Below are positions 19,226-28,468 of a DNA stretch of 64,000 nucleotides, piece by piece (within the stretch, counting starts at the first letter, position 1; each line of letters opens with the position of its first letter). The DNA lies in NCBI RefSeq assembly GCF_030161575.1, contig NZ_BSUL01000001.1:434001-498000 (forward strand), in the 5' to 3' direction. The position numbers and the translations under genes were made by a program. The notes below the pieces were generated by a model. It did no database searches. It saw only the letters and a program-made list of their open reading frames with translations, and had not been told where the DNA came from. This DNA comes from Arenivirga flava (lineage in GTDB: Bacteria > Actinomycetota > Actinomycetes > Actinomycetales > Microbacteriaceae).

Positions 19226-21039
19226 ATGACCGCAGAGCGTCCGGCGCACGGAACCGACCCGCGCCCGGGCGGAGTGGTCGCACGCCCCGGCGGAGCGCAT
19301 CCCGGCGCCGCGGCACCCGGAGGGGTCGTCCCGGCGGCGGTCACTCCGGGCACGCGGGGCACCCCGGGCACACGGGGCGTCCCGGTCACGCCGAACACGC
19401 GGGGCGGCCCGGGCACCCCGGCGCCGCCTCCGGGCCGCTGCCGGCCGCGATCCGCGCGGCGAGCCCGCGGTGGGCGCTCGTCGCGTCGGCGGCGCTCGCG
19501 TGGGGGTCCGCATCCGCCACCGCCGTGCTGTTCGTGCTCGCCGGTCACGGCATCGACGACCTGCTGGCCGGCAGCCGGCCCGACGGCCTGCTCGGCATGG
19601 GCGTGCTCGCCGTGCTCGCCGGGGTGCTCGCGGGTCTCGGCGCCTGGTTCTCGCAGCGGGCGGCGGCCGATGCCGAGCGGCGGCTGCGCGGCACCGTGCT
19701 CGCCCGGGCGTTCGAGCGCGGCGCGGTGGACGTCGCCGGGCGCACGGGCGCCCTGCTCGCGCTGGCGACCGGCGCGGTCGAGCGCGTGGCGCAGTACCGG
19801 GCGGCGTTCCTGGGGCCGATGCTCGGGGCGCTCACCAGCCCGCTGCTCGCCCTCGCGGTGCTCGCCGTGACGGTCGATCCCGTCGCCGCAGGCCTGCTCG
19901 CCGCGCTCCTGCTCGTCGTGCCGCCCATCATCGGGGGCTTCCAGCGCCTGGTCCGCCCGCTCGGCGGCGCCTCGCGGCGCACGCAGGCGCGCCTCACCGC
20001 CGAGTTCCTCGAGGCGATCCAGGCGATCGGCGCACTCGTCTACGCGCGCGCCGCCCGGCGCACCGGCGAGGAGCTCGCCCGCCGCGGCGAGGCCTACCGC
20101 CGCGACCTGCTGCGGGTGCTCGCGGGCAACCAGCTGTTCATCCTCGTCGTCGACGCCGTGTTCTCGCTCGGCGTCATCGTGGCCGCGGCCGTCATCGCCG
20201 CCGCGCGGGTCGCCTCGGGGGCGCTGACGCTCGGCGAGGGCGCGGCGGTGCTGCTCGTCGCGCTGCTCGTCACCGGGCCGGTCGACATGATCGGCCAGTT
20301 CTTCTACGTCGGCATCGGCGGTCGCGCCGCGCAGGGGCAGATCGCCGCCCACCTCGCCGGGCCGCGCCGGCGCGATGGTGCGGAGCGAGCGGATGCGCCG
20401 GCCGGCTCGATCGTGCTCGATGCGGTCACCGCGGGCTGGCCCGGTGCCGAGCCCGTGCTGCGCGAGCTCTCGCTGCGGGTCGAGGCGGGGGAGCGGGTGG
20501 CGCTGGTCGGGCCGAGCGGCGTCGGCAAGTCCACGGCCGCCGCGCTCATCCAGGGGCATCTCCTGCCGAGCGAGGGGCGCGTGATCGTCGACGGCCTCGT
20601 CGGCGACCCGGCCGCGCTCCGCGAACGGCTCTCGGTCGTCGAGCAGCGCAGCTTCCTGTTCCTCGGCAGCGTCGCCGACAACCTCCGCGTCGCCGCGCCG
20701 GAGGCCTCCGACACCGAGCTCTGGGCCGCGCTCGACGCCGCCGGGCTGCGCGAGGAGATCGCCGCCCTGCCCGACGGGCTCGGCGCGGAGGTCGGCGAGC
20801 AGGGCGCGCTGCTCTCCGGCGGACAGGCCCAGCGCCTCGCGATCGCTCGCGCGTTCCTGCGCGACGCGCCCATCCTGCTGCTCGACGAGCCGACCTCGCA
20901 GGTCGATCTGGCCGCCGAGGCCGCGATCCTCGCGGCGCTCGACCGGTTGGCCGCGGGGCGCACGGTGCTCATGATCGCCCATCGGCCCGGCGCCATCCTC
21001 GCCGCCGACCGCGTCATCGCGCTCGGGGGCGCCTCGTGA
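19226..21039 (+). CDS. cydD: ABC exporter half, CydD type (frameshifted near N-terminus)
   Basis: Membrane-plus-ATPase half-transporter of the CydDC type, which exports cysteine/glutathione and supports cytochrome bd assembly. Walker A is GPSGVGKST, the signature LLSGGQAQRLAIARAFL, Walker B ILLLDEP. The likely start is ATG 19226 (AAGG at good distance). The first 70 residues are Pro/Gly/Thr-rich with collagen-like GTRGTPGTRG units. The frame then breaks at GGG 19432-19434; one extra G gives ...PPPGPLPAAIRAASPRWALVASAALAWG, the normal first helix. If the shift is real, a shorter protein from GTG 19525 remains. Total 604 residues if repaired. No cydAB genes are adjacent, so a general ABC exporter is an alternative. 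Confidence 0.8.
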
Positions 21040-22766
21040 ACCGGCTCGCCGTGCTGCGCTGGCTGCTGAGCGGCATCCGCGGCCTGCTGCCGGTGCTCGG
21101 CGTCTCCGTGCTGGCGCGCGTGCTGCAGCAGCTGCTCGGCGTCGCCCTGCTCGTGGTCGCCGCGGCGGCGGTCGTCGCCGCCGAGCCGCCGACGTGGGCG
21201 CTCGCGGGCTGGTTGGTCGGCATCGCGCTCGTCAAGGCGGCACTGCGCTACCTCGAGCAGTACGCGGGGCACTGGGTGGCCTTCACCGCGCTGCAGCGGC
21301 TGCGCGAGCTGTTCTTCGCACGGCTCGCACCGCAGGCCCCGGCCGCCACGCAGGGCCGCGCCGGCGCCGAGCTCACCGAGCGCGCGACCCGCGACATCGA
21401 CCGCGTCGAGGTGTTCTTCGCCCACACGATGCCGCCCGCGATCTCCGCGGTGGCCGTGCCGGCGATCGCGCTCCTCTGGCTCGGCGCGGCGGTCGACGCC
21501 CGGCTGGCGCTCGTCCTGGCCCCCTTCGCCGCCGCCGCGATCGCGCTGCCCTTCCTCGCCGGCGGCGCGTCCTGGCGCGGCGCCCGCGCGGTCGCCGCGC
21601 GTCGGGGCGCGCTCGCCGCCCGGATCGGCGACGACCTGCAGGGCATCCGCGAGGTGCTCGGCTTCGGCATCCAGCACGCCCGCCTCGACGCCCTCGACGG
21701 CGCCGACCGTGCGCTGACCGCCGCCCGCAGCCGCGACGGTGCGCTGCAGGGCGTGCGCACCGCGTGCGTCACGGCGCTGCTCGGCGGCTCGCTGGTCGCG
21801 GTGCTCGCCGTCGCCGCGGACGGAGCGGATGCGCTGCTCGCCCTCGCGGTCGCCGCGGGCCTGTGGACGCCCATCCGCGGCGTGGACGCCTTCGCCAGCG
21901 GACTCGACACGGCCTTCGCCGCCGCGGCGCGCGTGCGCGAGGTGGTGGAGGCGCAGCCGCTCGTGCGCGACGACACCGCGACGACGGGGGCCGGCCCCGC
22001 GGGGACCGGACCGGCGGGATCGGCCCCGCCGGCCGCATCCGCTCCCGGCATCGTGCTCGACCGCATATCGCTCACCTACCCGGGCCGCGCCCGCCCGGCG
22101 CTCGACGCGGTGAGCCTGCAGCTCGCCGCCGGCGACTGGTCGACCATCGTGGGCGTCTCGGGCAGCGGCAAGAGCAGCCTCGGCGCCCTACTGCTGCGCG
22201 GATGGGACCCGGATGCGGGCACCGTCTCGCTCGACGGCGTCCCGCTGACCGCTCTGCCGCTGGACGCGCTGCGGCGGCGGGTCGCGCTCGCCCCGCAGCA
22301 GCCCGTGCTGCTCAGCGGCACCGTGGCGTCGAACCTGCGGCTCGCCGCGCCCGACGCCGACGACGCGCGGCTGCTCGACGCGCTGCGCACCGTCGCCCTC
22401 GACGACTGGCTCGCCGGTCTGCCCGCGGGGCTCGACACGCCGCTGCGCGAGCGCGGCGTCGACGTCTCCGGCGGGCAGCGCCAGCGGATCGCACTGGCCC
22501 GCGCGCTCGTCGCCGAGCCGGAGGTGCTCGTGCTCGACGAGGCGCTCAGCCAGCTCGACGGCGCCACCGCCGCGACCGTGCGCGCGCGGCTGCTGGAACG
22601 GCATCCGGGGCTCACCGTCGTCGAGATCACGCACCGCGCCGACCTCGTGCCCGACGGTTCGCCGGTCGTGGTCCTCGATGCGGGGCGGGTGCTCGAGACG
22701 GGCCTCGCCGGCGCGCTCCGCGCCACGGGCGGGGCCTTCGCGAGCATCGAGGCCCGGGCGCGCTGA
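21036..22766 (+). CDS. cydC: ABC exporter half, CydC type
   Basis: Partner half-transporter, 576 residues, starting at GTG 21036 that overlaps the stop of the first half (GTGA). Six membrane helices occupy about residues 10-310, then a short Ala/Gly/Pro linker and an ATPase domain with Walker A GVSGSGKSS, signature VSGGQRQRIALARAL and Walker B VLVLDEALSQ. The pair forms a heterodimeric exporter as known for CydDC (thiol export to the outside). The fixed order D then C and the coupling support this, but the lack of cytochrome bd genes leaves the substrate open. Confidence 0.82.
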   Translation: MNRLAVLRWLLSGIRGLLPVLGVSVLARVLQQLLGVALLVVAAAAVVAAEPPTWALAGWLVGIALVKAALRYLEQYAGHWVAFTALQRLRELFFARLAPQAPAATQGRAGAELTERATRDIDRVEVFFAHTMPPAISAVAVPAIALLWLGAAVDARLALVLAPFAAAAIALPFLAGGASWRGARAVAARRGALAARIGDDLQGIREVLGFGIQHARLDALDGADRALTAARSRDGALQGVRTACVTALLGGSLVAVLAVAADGADALLALAVAAGLWTPIRGVDAFASGLDTAFAAAARVREVVEAQPLVRDDTATTGAGPAGTGPAGSAPPAASAPGIVLDRISLTYPGRARPALDAVSLQLAAGDWSTIVGVSGSGKSSLGALLLRGWDPDAGTVSLDGVPLTALPLDALRRRVALAPQQPVLLSGTVASNLRLAAPDADDARLLDALRTVALDDWLAGLPAGLDTPLRERGVDVSGGQRQRIALARALVAEPEVLVLDEALSQLDGATAATVRARLLERHPGLTVVEITHRADLVPDGSPVVVLDAGRVLETGLAGALRATGGAFASIEARAR

Positions 22767-22809
22767 GCGGACCGTCGCCGCCTCGACGGCTGCGGCCGTG
22801 CGCCGCGGC

Positions 22810-23850
22810 TCAGAACCGCAGCAGCACCTTGCCCGAGACGGCCGCGTCGCGCGCGACACCGAACCCCTCGAGCGCGTCCTCCACGCGGTACTCGTGCGTG
22901 ACGACGGCAGCGGCATCGAGCGAGCCGTCCGCGAGCGCGGCGATCACCTCGTCGATCTCGCCGTTGAAGCGGAACGAGCCGACGAGCTCGAGCTCGCGTT
23001 GGAGGGCCGTGGCGATGAGGACGGGCTGCTCGCCGGCGGGGAGCAGCCCGACCATGACCAGGCGTCCGCCCCGGGTCGTCGCGCCGATCGCGGACGACAG
23101 GCCGCGGAGGCTGCCCGACGACTCGAACGTCACGTCCGCATCGACGGCGGCGACCGCGGCCGCATCCGTGGCCGGGATGGTGCGGGTGGCGCCGAGGGCG
23201 CGAGCGCGAGCGAGCGCGGAGGCCTGCAGATCGACCGCGACGATCTCCGCAGCCCCGGCGCGGCGCAGCACGGCCACGATGAGCCCGCCGATGGGGCCGG
23301 CGCCGATGACGAGCACCCGCTTGCCGGCGACGTCGCCGCCGCGGCGCACCGCGTGCCAGGCAACGGCTGCGGGCTCCACGATCGCGGCGGTACGCAGCTC
23401 GAGGCCGTCGGGCAGCGGGCGCAGCATGCGGCTCGGCAGCGCCACGCGTCGGGCGAAGGCGCCCTCCGTGTGCGGGTCCTGCTGCGCGCTGCCCAGGTAG
23501 GTGACGCCCGGGGAGAGGTTGGGGCGGTCGGCGGGCCAGCGCGCTCCGGTTCCGCCGGGGGTGGCCGGATGCACCGCGACACGGGTGCCCGTCGCAGGAC
23601 CGGAGCCGTCCGCTGCGGCCTCGAGCACCGTGCCGACGATCTCGTGACCGAGCACCATCGGACGCTTGAGCACCGACGCTCCCGCGGCACCGTGCAGCCA
23701 GTAGTGCAGATCGCTGCCGCACACCCCGCCGTAGGCGATCGCGAGGACGGCCTCATCGGGCGCCGGACGGGGTTCGGGGCGCGCCTCGACGCGCAGATCG
23801 CCCGCCGCGTGCGCGACGACGGCGAGGTTCGGGCGCTGATCAGACGACAA
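22810..23850 (-). CDS. Zinc-dependent alcohol dehydrogenase, L-idonate 5-dehydrogenase-like
   Basis: A 346-residue medium-chain dehydrogenase. The zinc site segment GGVCGSDLHYWLHG and the following GHEIVGTV match polyol/idonate dehydrogenases, and VIGAGPIGGLI is the NAD(P)-binding fold at about residue 175. It should oxidise or reduce a sugar acid or polyol at a secondary hydroxyl. The only good start is TTG 23850, overlapping the end of the SDR gene by 11 bases. It is the last gene of the ten-gene minus-strand operon. Pairing with a gluconate-5-dehydrogenase-like SDR resembles the E. coli idonate pair IdnD/IdnO. The exact substrate is unknown. Confidence 0.8.
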   Translation of the reverse strand: MSSDQRPNLAVVAHAAGDLRVEARPEPRPAPDEAVLAIAYGGVCGSDLHYWLHGAAGASVLKRPMVLGHEIVGTVLEAAADGSGPATGTRVAVHPATPGGTGARWPADRPNLSPGVTYLGSAQQDPHTEGAFARRVALPSRMLRPLPDGLELRTAAIVEPAAVAWHAVRRGGDVAGKRVLVIGAGPIGGLIVAVLRRAGAAEIVAVDLQASALARARALGATRTIPATDAAAVAAVDADVTFESSGSLRGLSSAIGATTRGGRLVMVGLLPAGEQPVLIATALQRELELVGSFRFNGEIDEVIAALADGSLDAAAVVTHEYRVEDALEGFGVARDAAVSGKVLLRF

Positions 23851-24610
23851 CGGTCATCCCACCGTCGATGAAGACGACCTGTCCGTTGACGAAGTCGCTG
23901 CCGTCCGAGGCGAGCCAGACGGCGGGGCCGGCGAGGTCCCGCACCTCGCCCCAGCGGTTGGCGGGCGTCCGCCCCAGGATCCAGCCGTTGAACGCCTCGT
24001 CGTCGATCAGCCTCTGCGTCATCTCGGTGCGGATGTAGCCGGGCGCGATCGCGTTGATCTGCAGGTTGTGCTGCGCCCATTCGGCCGTCATCGCGCGGGT
24101 GAGGTTGCGCAGGCCGCCCTTCGCCGCGGTGTACGGGGCGATCGTGGGGCGGGCCAGGTCGGTCTGCACCGAGGCGATGTTGATGATCTTGCCCTCGCCG
24201 CGGCCGATCATGTGCCGGGCCGCCTCGCGGCCGACCAGGAAGGCGCTGGTCAGGTCGGTGTCGATCACGCGTCGCCAGTCGGCCACGTCGAGGTCGAGCA
24301 TGGGCACCCGGTGCTGGATGCCGGCGTTGTTGACGAGGATGCGCAGCGGGCCGATCTCCCGCTCGATGCGCGCGACCGACGCGGCCACCGCATCCGCATC
24401 CGTGACGTCGAAGGCGATGGCACCGATGCGCTGCTCGCCGTAGCGCTCCGCGAAGGCGGCGCGGGTCGCCTCGAGGCGCTCGGGGTCGCGCCCGTTGAGT
24501 ACGAGCGAGGCGCCGGCGTCGGCGAGGGCGAGGGCGATCTCGCGGCCGATGCCGCGGCTCGAGCCGGTGACGAGGGCGAGGCGCCCGCTGAGGTCGAAGA
24601 GGCTGGTCAT
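23840..24610 (-). CDS. Short-chain dehydrogenase, gluconate 5-dehydrogenase-like
   Basis: A 256-residue SDR with the cofactor motif TGSSRGIGRE (residues about 14-23), NNAG, catalytic Ser/Tyr/Lys in NIASVQTDLARPTIAPYTAAKGG and a C-terminal INAIAPGYIRTEM block. The start MTSLFDLSGRLALVTGSSRGIG closely resembles IdnO/gluconate 5-dehydrogenases, which interconvert keto-sugar acids. It lies between the D-2-hydroxyacid dehydrogenase gene (11 bases upstream) and the idonate-type dehydrogenase, so it likely works with the latter. Substrate assignment is inference from family resemblance. Confidence 0.82.
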   Translation of the reverse strand: MTSLFDLSGRLALVTGSSRGIGREIALALADAGASLVLNGRDPERLEATRAAFAERYGEQRIGAIAFDVTDADAVAASVARIEREIGPLRILVNNAGIQHRVPMLDLDVADWRRVIDTDLTSAFLVGREAARHMIGRGEGKIINIASVQTDLARPTIAPYTAAKGGLRNLTRAMTAEWAQHNLQINAIAPGYIRTEMTQRLIDDEAFNGWILGRTPANRWGEVRDLAGPAVWLASDGSDFVNGQVVFIDGGMTVVV

Positions 24611-24621
24611 GGTGCTCCGGA

Positions 24622-25668
24622 TCAGTAGAACTCGACGGTGTTCACGCGGTTGCGCAGCGGCTCGCCATCGAGCAGGCGCCGCGCGTTGTCGGCGAAGAGC
24701 TCGGCGATGGCGCGTTCCTCGCCGTGCGAGAGCGCGGCGGTGTGCGGGCTGATGAGCACGTTCTCGAGGCCCCAGAGCGGGCTGTCGGCGGCGAGCGGCT
24801 CGACGGCGACGACATCGAGCGCGGCGTAGCCGACCCGGCCACTGCGCAGGCCGGCGATCAGCGCCTCCTCGTCGACGACGGTGCCGCGGCCGACGTTGAC
24901 GACGGTGACCCCGTCGCGGGCCGCGCCCAGCAGCTCGGCCCCGAGCAACCCGTTCGTGGCGTCGGTGCCCGGCAGCGTGTTGACGATCGCGTGGGCGCGC
25001 GGCGCGACCTCGATCAGGCGGTCCGGATGCACCAGCTCGACCGGGAAGTCGGTGTGCGTCACCGAGCGGCTGGTCGCGATCACCGTGGCGCCGAGGGCGG
25101 AGAGGATGCGCGCCGTGCGCTCGCCGATGCCGCCGAAGCCGAGCACGAGCACGGTCTGCTCGGCGAGCTGCCCCATGGTCCAGCGGCCCGGCCACGTGCG
25201 GGCGGCCTGATCGCGCTGGAGGCGCACCAGCCCCTTCGCGCCGGCGAGGACGCCGAGGAGCGCGAACTCGGCGAGCGGCGCGCCGTGCACGCCGGCCGAC
25301 GTCGTGAACGCGACGCGCCCGAGCTCCGAGTCGTCGAGGCCGGCAGCGCGCACCTGCGCGCCGCCGCCGGCGGCCATGGTCTGCACCCAGCGCAGGCGCG
25401 GGTTCGCTCGCACCGCTCGGGCGAGCGCGGCCGGATCGACGTCGGGGATGCCGTAGAGGGCGTCCGCCTCGTCGATCAGCGCCTCAAAGGCGGCCTGCTG
25501 CTCGAGAGTGCGGGCGAAGGACGGGTCGCCGGAGTAGTCGGCCGGCCAGCGCATGGGCGGCAGGAGCGACGGCTCGCGCACGAGCTCGACGCGCGGCTCC
25601 GTGCGTTCGATCAGGGCGCAGAGCTCCTCGCTCAGCGGGGTCGCGACGGCGACGCGGAGGGTGGTCAT
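24622..25668 (-). CDS. D-isomer-specific 2-hydroxyacid dehydrogenase
   Basis: A 348-residue NAD(P)-dependent 2-hydroxyacid dehydrogenase. The cofactor motif LGFGGIGERTA lies at about residue 185, followed by NVGRGTVVDEEAL with the catalytic arginine region and SPHTAALS with the catalytic histidine. It reduces a 2-oxo acid (for example glyoxylate or hydroxypyruvate) or works in reverse. The start MTTLRVAVATPLSEE at ATG 25668 has AGGAG thirteen bases upstream. It follows the aminotransferase gene after 68 bases, in the same operon. If the aldolase nearby releases glyoxylate, this would be its reductase; that is a hypothesis. Confidence 0.85.
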   Translation of the reverse strand: MTTLRVAVATPLSEELCALIERTEPRVELVREPSLLPPMRWPADYSGDPSFARTLEQQAAFEALIDEADALYGIPDVDPAALARAVRANPRLRWVQTMAAGGGAQVRAAGLDDSELGRVAFTTSAGVHGAPLAEFALLGVLAGAKGLVRLQRDQAARTWPGRWTMGQLAEQTVLVLGFGGIGERTARILSALGATVIATSRSVTHTDFPVELVHPDRLIEVAPRAHAIVNTLPGTDATNGLLGAELLGAARDGVTVVNVGRGTVVDEEALIAGLRSGRVGYAALDVVAVEPLAADSPLWGLENVLISPHTAALSHGEERAIAELFADNARRLLDGEPLRNRVNTVEFY

Positions 25669-25736
25669 GCGGGGGTGGGCTCCTCTCGGGATGCGTGCGG
25701 GGCGCATGCCGGGTGCTCGGCGGGCGCCCGGGTGGG

Positions 25737-26947
25737 TCAGCGCAGGGCGCGCACCGCGGCGTCGACCGCGGCCGCGCCGCGCTCGATGACCTCCTCGCTG
25801 GTGGCGAAGGAGATGCGGAAGAACGGCGCGGTGCCGTAGGCGGAGCCCTGGATCACGGCGACGCCGGCGGCCTCGAGCAGGTGCAGGGTGACCTGCTGGT
25901 CGTCCTCGAGCACGGTGCCGTCCGGCGTCGTGCGGCCGATCAGTCCGGCGCAGTCGACGTAGAGGTAGAAGGCGCCGTCGGGCACGAGCGGTTCGAGACC
26001 GTCGATCGCGCCGAAGCGCTCGACCGCGAGGTCGCGCCGCGCGCGGTAGGCGGCGACGCTCTCCCTCACGAAGCCCTGATCGCCCGTCAGCGCCTCCGCC
26101 GCCGCCGCCTGGCTGATCGACGACGGGCACGACGACACCTGCGACTGCAGCTTGTTGATCGCGCCGACCAGCGTGGGATGGCCGATGCCGTAGCCGAGTC
26201 GCCAACCGGTCATCGCATAGCTCTTCGAGACGCCGTTGACGCTGAAGACCCGGTCGCGGATGGAGGGCGCCGACTCGGCGAGACTCACGAAGGGCTCGTC
26301 GGCGAAGAGGATCTCGTCGTAGATCTCGTCGGTGAGCACCCAGACGTGCGGGTGCCGCTCGATCACGGCGGCCAGCGCCTCGAGCTCGGCACGGCTGTAG
26401 ACCACGCCGGACGGGTTGCTGGGCGCGTTGAGGATGACCCACTTCGTGCGCTCCGTGATGGCGGCCTCGAGCTGCTCGGGGGTGAGCTTGTACCGTTGCT
26501 CGGACGAGGTCTCGACGATCACGGGCGTGCCGTCGTTCGCGAGCACCATGTCCGGGTACGAGACCCAGTAGGGCGCGGGGATCACGACCTCGTCACCGTG
26601 GTCGAGGGTCGCGGAGAAGGCCATGTAGATGACCTGCTTGCCGCCTCCGCCGACCGTGATCCAGCTCTGGTCGTAGGCCACGCCGGTCGCGCGCTCGGTG
26701 CGCTCGAGGATCGCGGCGCGCAGCTGGGGGTGCCGTTGACGGGGGTGTACTTCGTCTCGCCGGCCTCGATGGCGGCGATGCCCGCATCCTTCACGTTGCG
26801 GGGCGTGTCGAAGTCGGGCTCGCCCACGGTGAGGTCGATGATCTCGCGCCCGGCGGCCTTGAGCTCGCGCACCTTGGCTGCCGCGGCCGAGCTCGGCGAG
26901 TCGCGGATGCGCCGCACCCGCGACGAGACGATCGTGCTGTCGCTCAC
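25737..26947 (-). CDS. Class I aminotransferase, aspartate-aminotransferase-like (frameshifted)
   Basis: PLP-dependent fold type I aminotransferase. The N-terminal part MSDSTIVSSRVRRIRDSPSS...TVGEPDFDTPRNVKDAG starts at GTG 26947, overlapping the stop of the aldolase gene. The frame breaks in a run of five G on the plus strand (26726-26730): one extra base turns VNGTPSCAP into VNGTPQLRAAILERTE and joins the rest. Further conserved parts are NAPSNPSGV, DEIYDEI and the PLP lysine in NGVSKSYAMTGWRLGY. Repaired length is 403 residues, normal for this family. It probably transaminates an amino acid released by the Pxp enzymes; substrate unproven. Confidence 0.85.
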
Positions 26948-27687
26948 CGCTCGCCCAGTCCCTGGTCCGGGTCGATGCCGTCGAGATCGGTGGTGATGCC
27001 CTTCTCGCGCAGCTTGTCGTGCAGCTTGCAGAGGTCGATCGTGGTGCGGCCCTGCTTGTAGAGCTCGATGAGCTCGCGCTCATCGGCGTCGCGTGCCTCG
27101 CTGAGCGCGATGACCTCGTCGATCTCCTCGCGGCGCACGACCACGATGCCGTCGGCATCGCCCTTGATCACGTCACCGGGGTGGATGATCTCGTCGCCGA
27201 AGACCAGCGGCTGGTTGATGTAGCCGAGGGTCTCCTTGACCGTGCCCTTGATCGACACGGAGCCCGAGAAGACCGGCAGGCCGAGCGCCCGCAGGTCCTG
27301 GGTGTCGCGCACGCCGCCGTCGGTGACGAGGGCCGCGATGCCCTTGGCCTTGCAGGCGTTGCCGAGCACGTCGCCGAAGGTGCCGGCCTCGGCGAACGCG
27401 CCGGTCGAGACGACGAGCACGTCGCCGGGCTGGGCGAAGTGGATCGCGACCTGCAGCATGAGGTTGTCGCGCACCCCGCCGACCACCGTGACGGCGGACC
27501 CGATGAAGGAGCTCTCGAGGTCGATCGGCTTGATCGTGGAGGAGAGCGCGCCGCGGCGTCCCTGGGCCTCGTGGATGGTGGCCGAGCTGCTGCGCCCGAG
27601 GCGTTCGATGGCCGCCGCATCCGCTCGCTCGATGCGGGTGGTGACGTGCGGGGGTGCGATGCGGGTGACCGCGGGGGCGATGCTCAT
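26944..27687 (-). CDS. RraA-family aldolase/decarboxylase (HMG/CHA aldolase-like)
   Basis: A 247-residue RraA-fold protein. The core GSAVTVVGGVRDNLMLQVAIHFAQPGDVLVV, and GGVRDTQDLRALGLPVFS with the metal-near Arg/Asp, are typical of 4-hydroxy-4-methyl-2-oxoglutarate/CHA aldolases that cleave 4-hydroxy-2-oxo acids to pyruvate. Some relatives only inhibit RNase E, but this enzyme-like version carries the G.VRD motif and sits in a catabolic operon. Start ATG 27687 has GGAGAG upstream and overlaps the SDR stop (ATGA). The C-terminal tail ending DGIDPDQGLGER is longer than the core. Confidence 0.85.
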   Translation of the reverse strand: MSIAPAVTRIAPPHVTTRIERADAAAIERLGRSSSATIHEAQGRRGALSSTIKPIDLESSFIGSAVTVVGGVRDNLMLQVAIHFAQPGDVLVVSTGAFAEAGTFGDVLGNACKAKGIAALVTDGGVRDTQDLRALGLPVFSGSVSIKGTVKETLGYINQPLVFGDEIIHPGDVIKGDADGIVVVRREEIDEVIALSEARDADERELIELYKQGRTTIDLCKLHDKLREKGITTDLDGIDPDQGLGER

Positions 27688-28439
27688 GCTTCTCTCCGAT
27701 CGAAGGTCAGGCCGCCGGCGACCTGGAAGGTTGGGGTGATCTCGATGAGGCCGAGGTTGACGTGCCGCGGCGCGGCGACCGCGAAGTCGACCGTGCTGAC
27801 GATGTCGGCGGTGGTCAGCGACTCGTAGCCCTCGTAGTAGGTCTCCCAGGCCTGCTGCAGCGCCTCGGGGGTGCCGCCGAGGTTGCGCCCGAAGATCTCG
27901 GTCTCGACCCGGCCCGGGCACACCTCGGTCACGCGGATGCGCTTGCCGACGGTGTCGTTGCGCAGCTGCCGGGAGATCTGCCCGACGGCGGCCTTGGTCG
28001 CGTGGTAGGCGGTGTGGCCGAAGAAGTTGTAACGACCGGCGATGCTGGAGATGTTGATGACGTGGCCCAGATCGCGCTCCACCATGCCCGGCAGCAGCAG
28101 CCGTGCGAGGTGCAGCACGGCGCCGACGTTCACGTCGATCATCGCGTCGACCGTGGCGCGGCTCGCGTCGAGGATGTTGCCGGTGGCGCTGACGCCGGCG
28201 TTGTTGACGAGCACGTCGATCTCGAGACCGCCGAGCTCGCGCTCGAGGGCGTCGACGTCGGCGAGGTCCACCGCGTGCGGGATCGCGCCCGTCTCGTCCG
28301 CGAGCCGGCGCAGGCGCTCGGCGTCGCGGGCGACGGCGTGCACCTCGAGCCCCCGTTCGCGGAACTGCTCGACGATGGCGGCGCCCATGCCGGTGGAGGC
28401 GCCGGTGACCAGGGCGGTGCGGTAATCGGAGTACGGCAC
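27684..28439 (-). CDS. Short-chain dehydrogenase/reductase
   Basis: A 251-residue SDR with TGASTGMGAAI as cofactor site, NNAGVS, and SSIAGRYNFFGHTAYHATKAA with catalytic Ser/Tyr/Lys. YdfG-like proteins (3-hydroxy acid dehydrogenases) look most similar in the segment VTEVCPGRVETEIF. Start GTG 28439 has AAAGGA five bases upstream. It lies between the transporter and aldolase genes and overlaps the latter. It probably oxidises a hydroxy acid in the pathway; the substrate is not known. Confidence 0.82.
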   Translation of the reverse strand: MPYSDYRTALVTGASTGMGAAIVEQFRERGLEVHAVARDAERLRRLADETGAIPHAVDLADVDALERELGGLEIDVLVNNAGVSATGNILDASRATVDAMIDVNVGAVLHLARLLLPGMVERDLGHVINISSIAGRYNFFGHTAYHATKAAVGQISRQLRNDTVGKRIRVTEVCPGRVETEIFGRNLGGTPEALQQAWETYYEGYESLTTADIVSTVDFAVAAPRHVNLGLIEITPTFQVAGGLTFDRREA

Positions 28440-28468
28440 GTGATTCCTTTCGTGGAGGTCGGAGGGGC

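Noticed and set aside
15970-20982. 1670-codon minus-strand frame opposite ppc and cydD
   Set aside because: Spans several unrelated genes and gaps and has low-complexity Arg/Glu/Gly/Ala composition; an antisense shadow.
22810-24610. Naming the two dehydrogenases idnD and idnO
   Set aside because: Similarity is only at family level and no idonate/gluconate kinase or transporter is present, so symbols would overstate.
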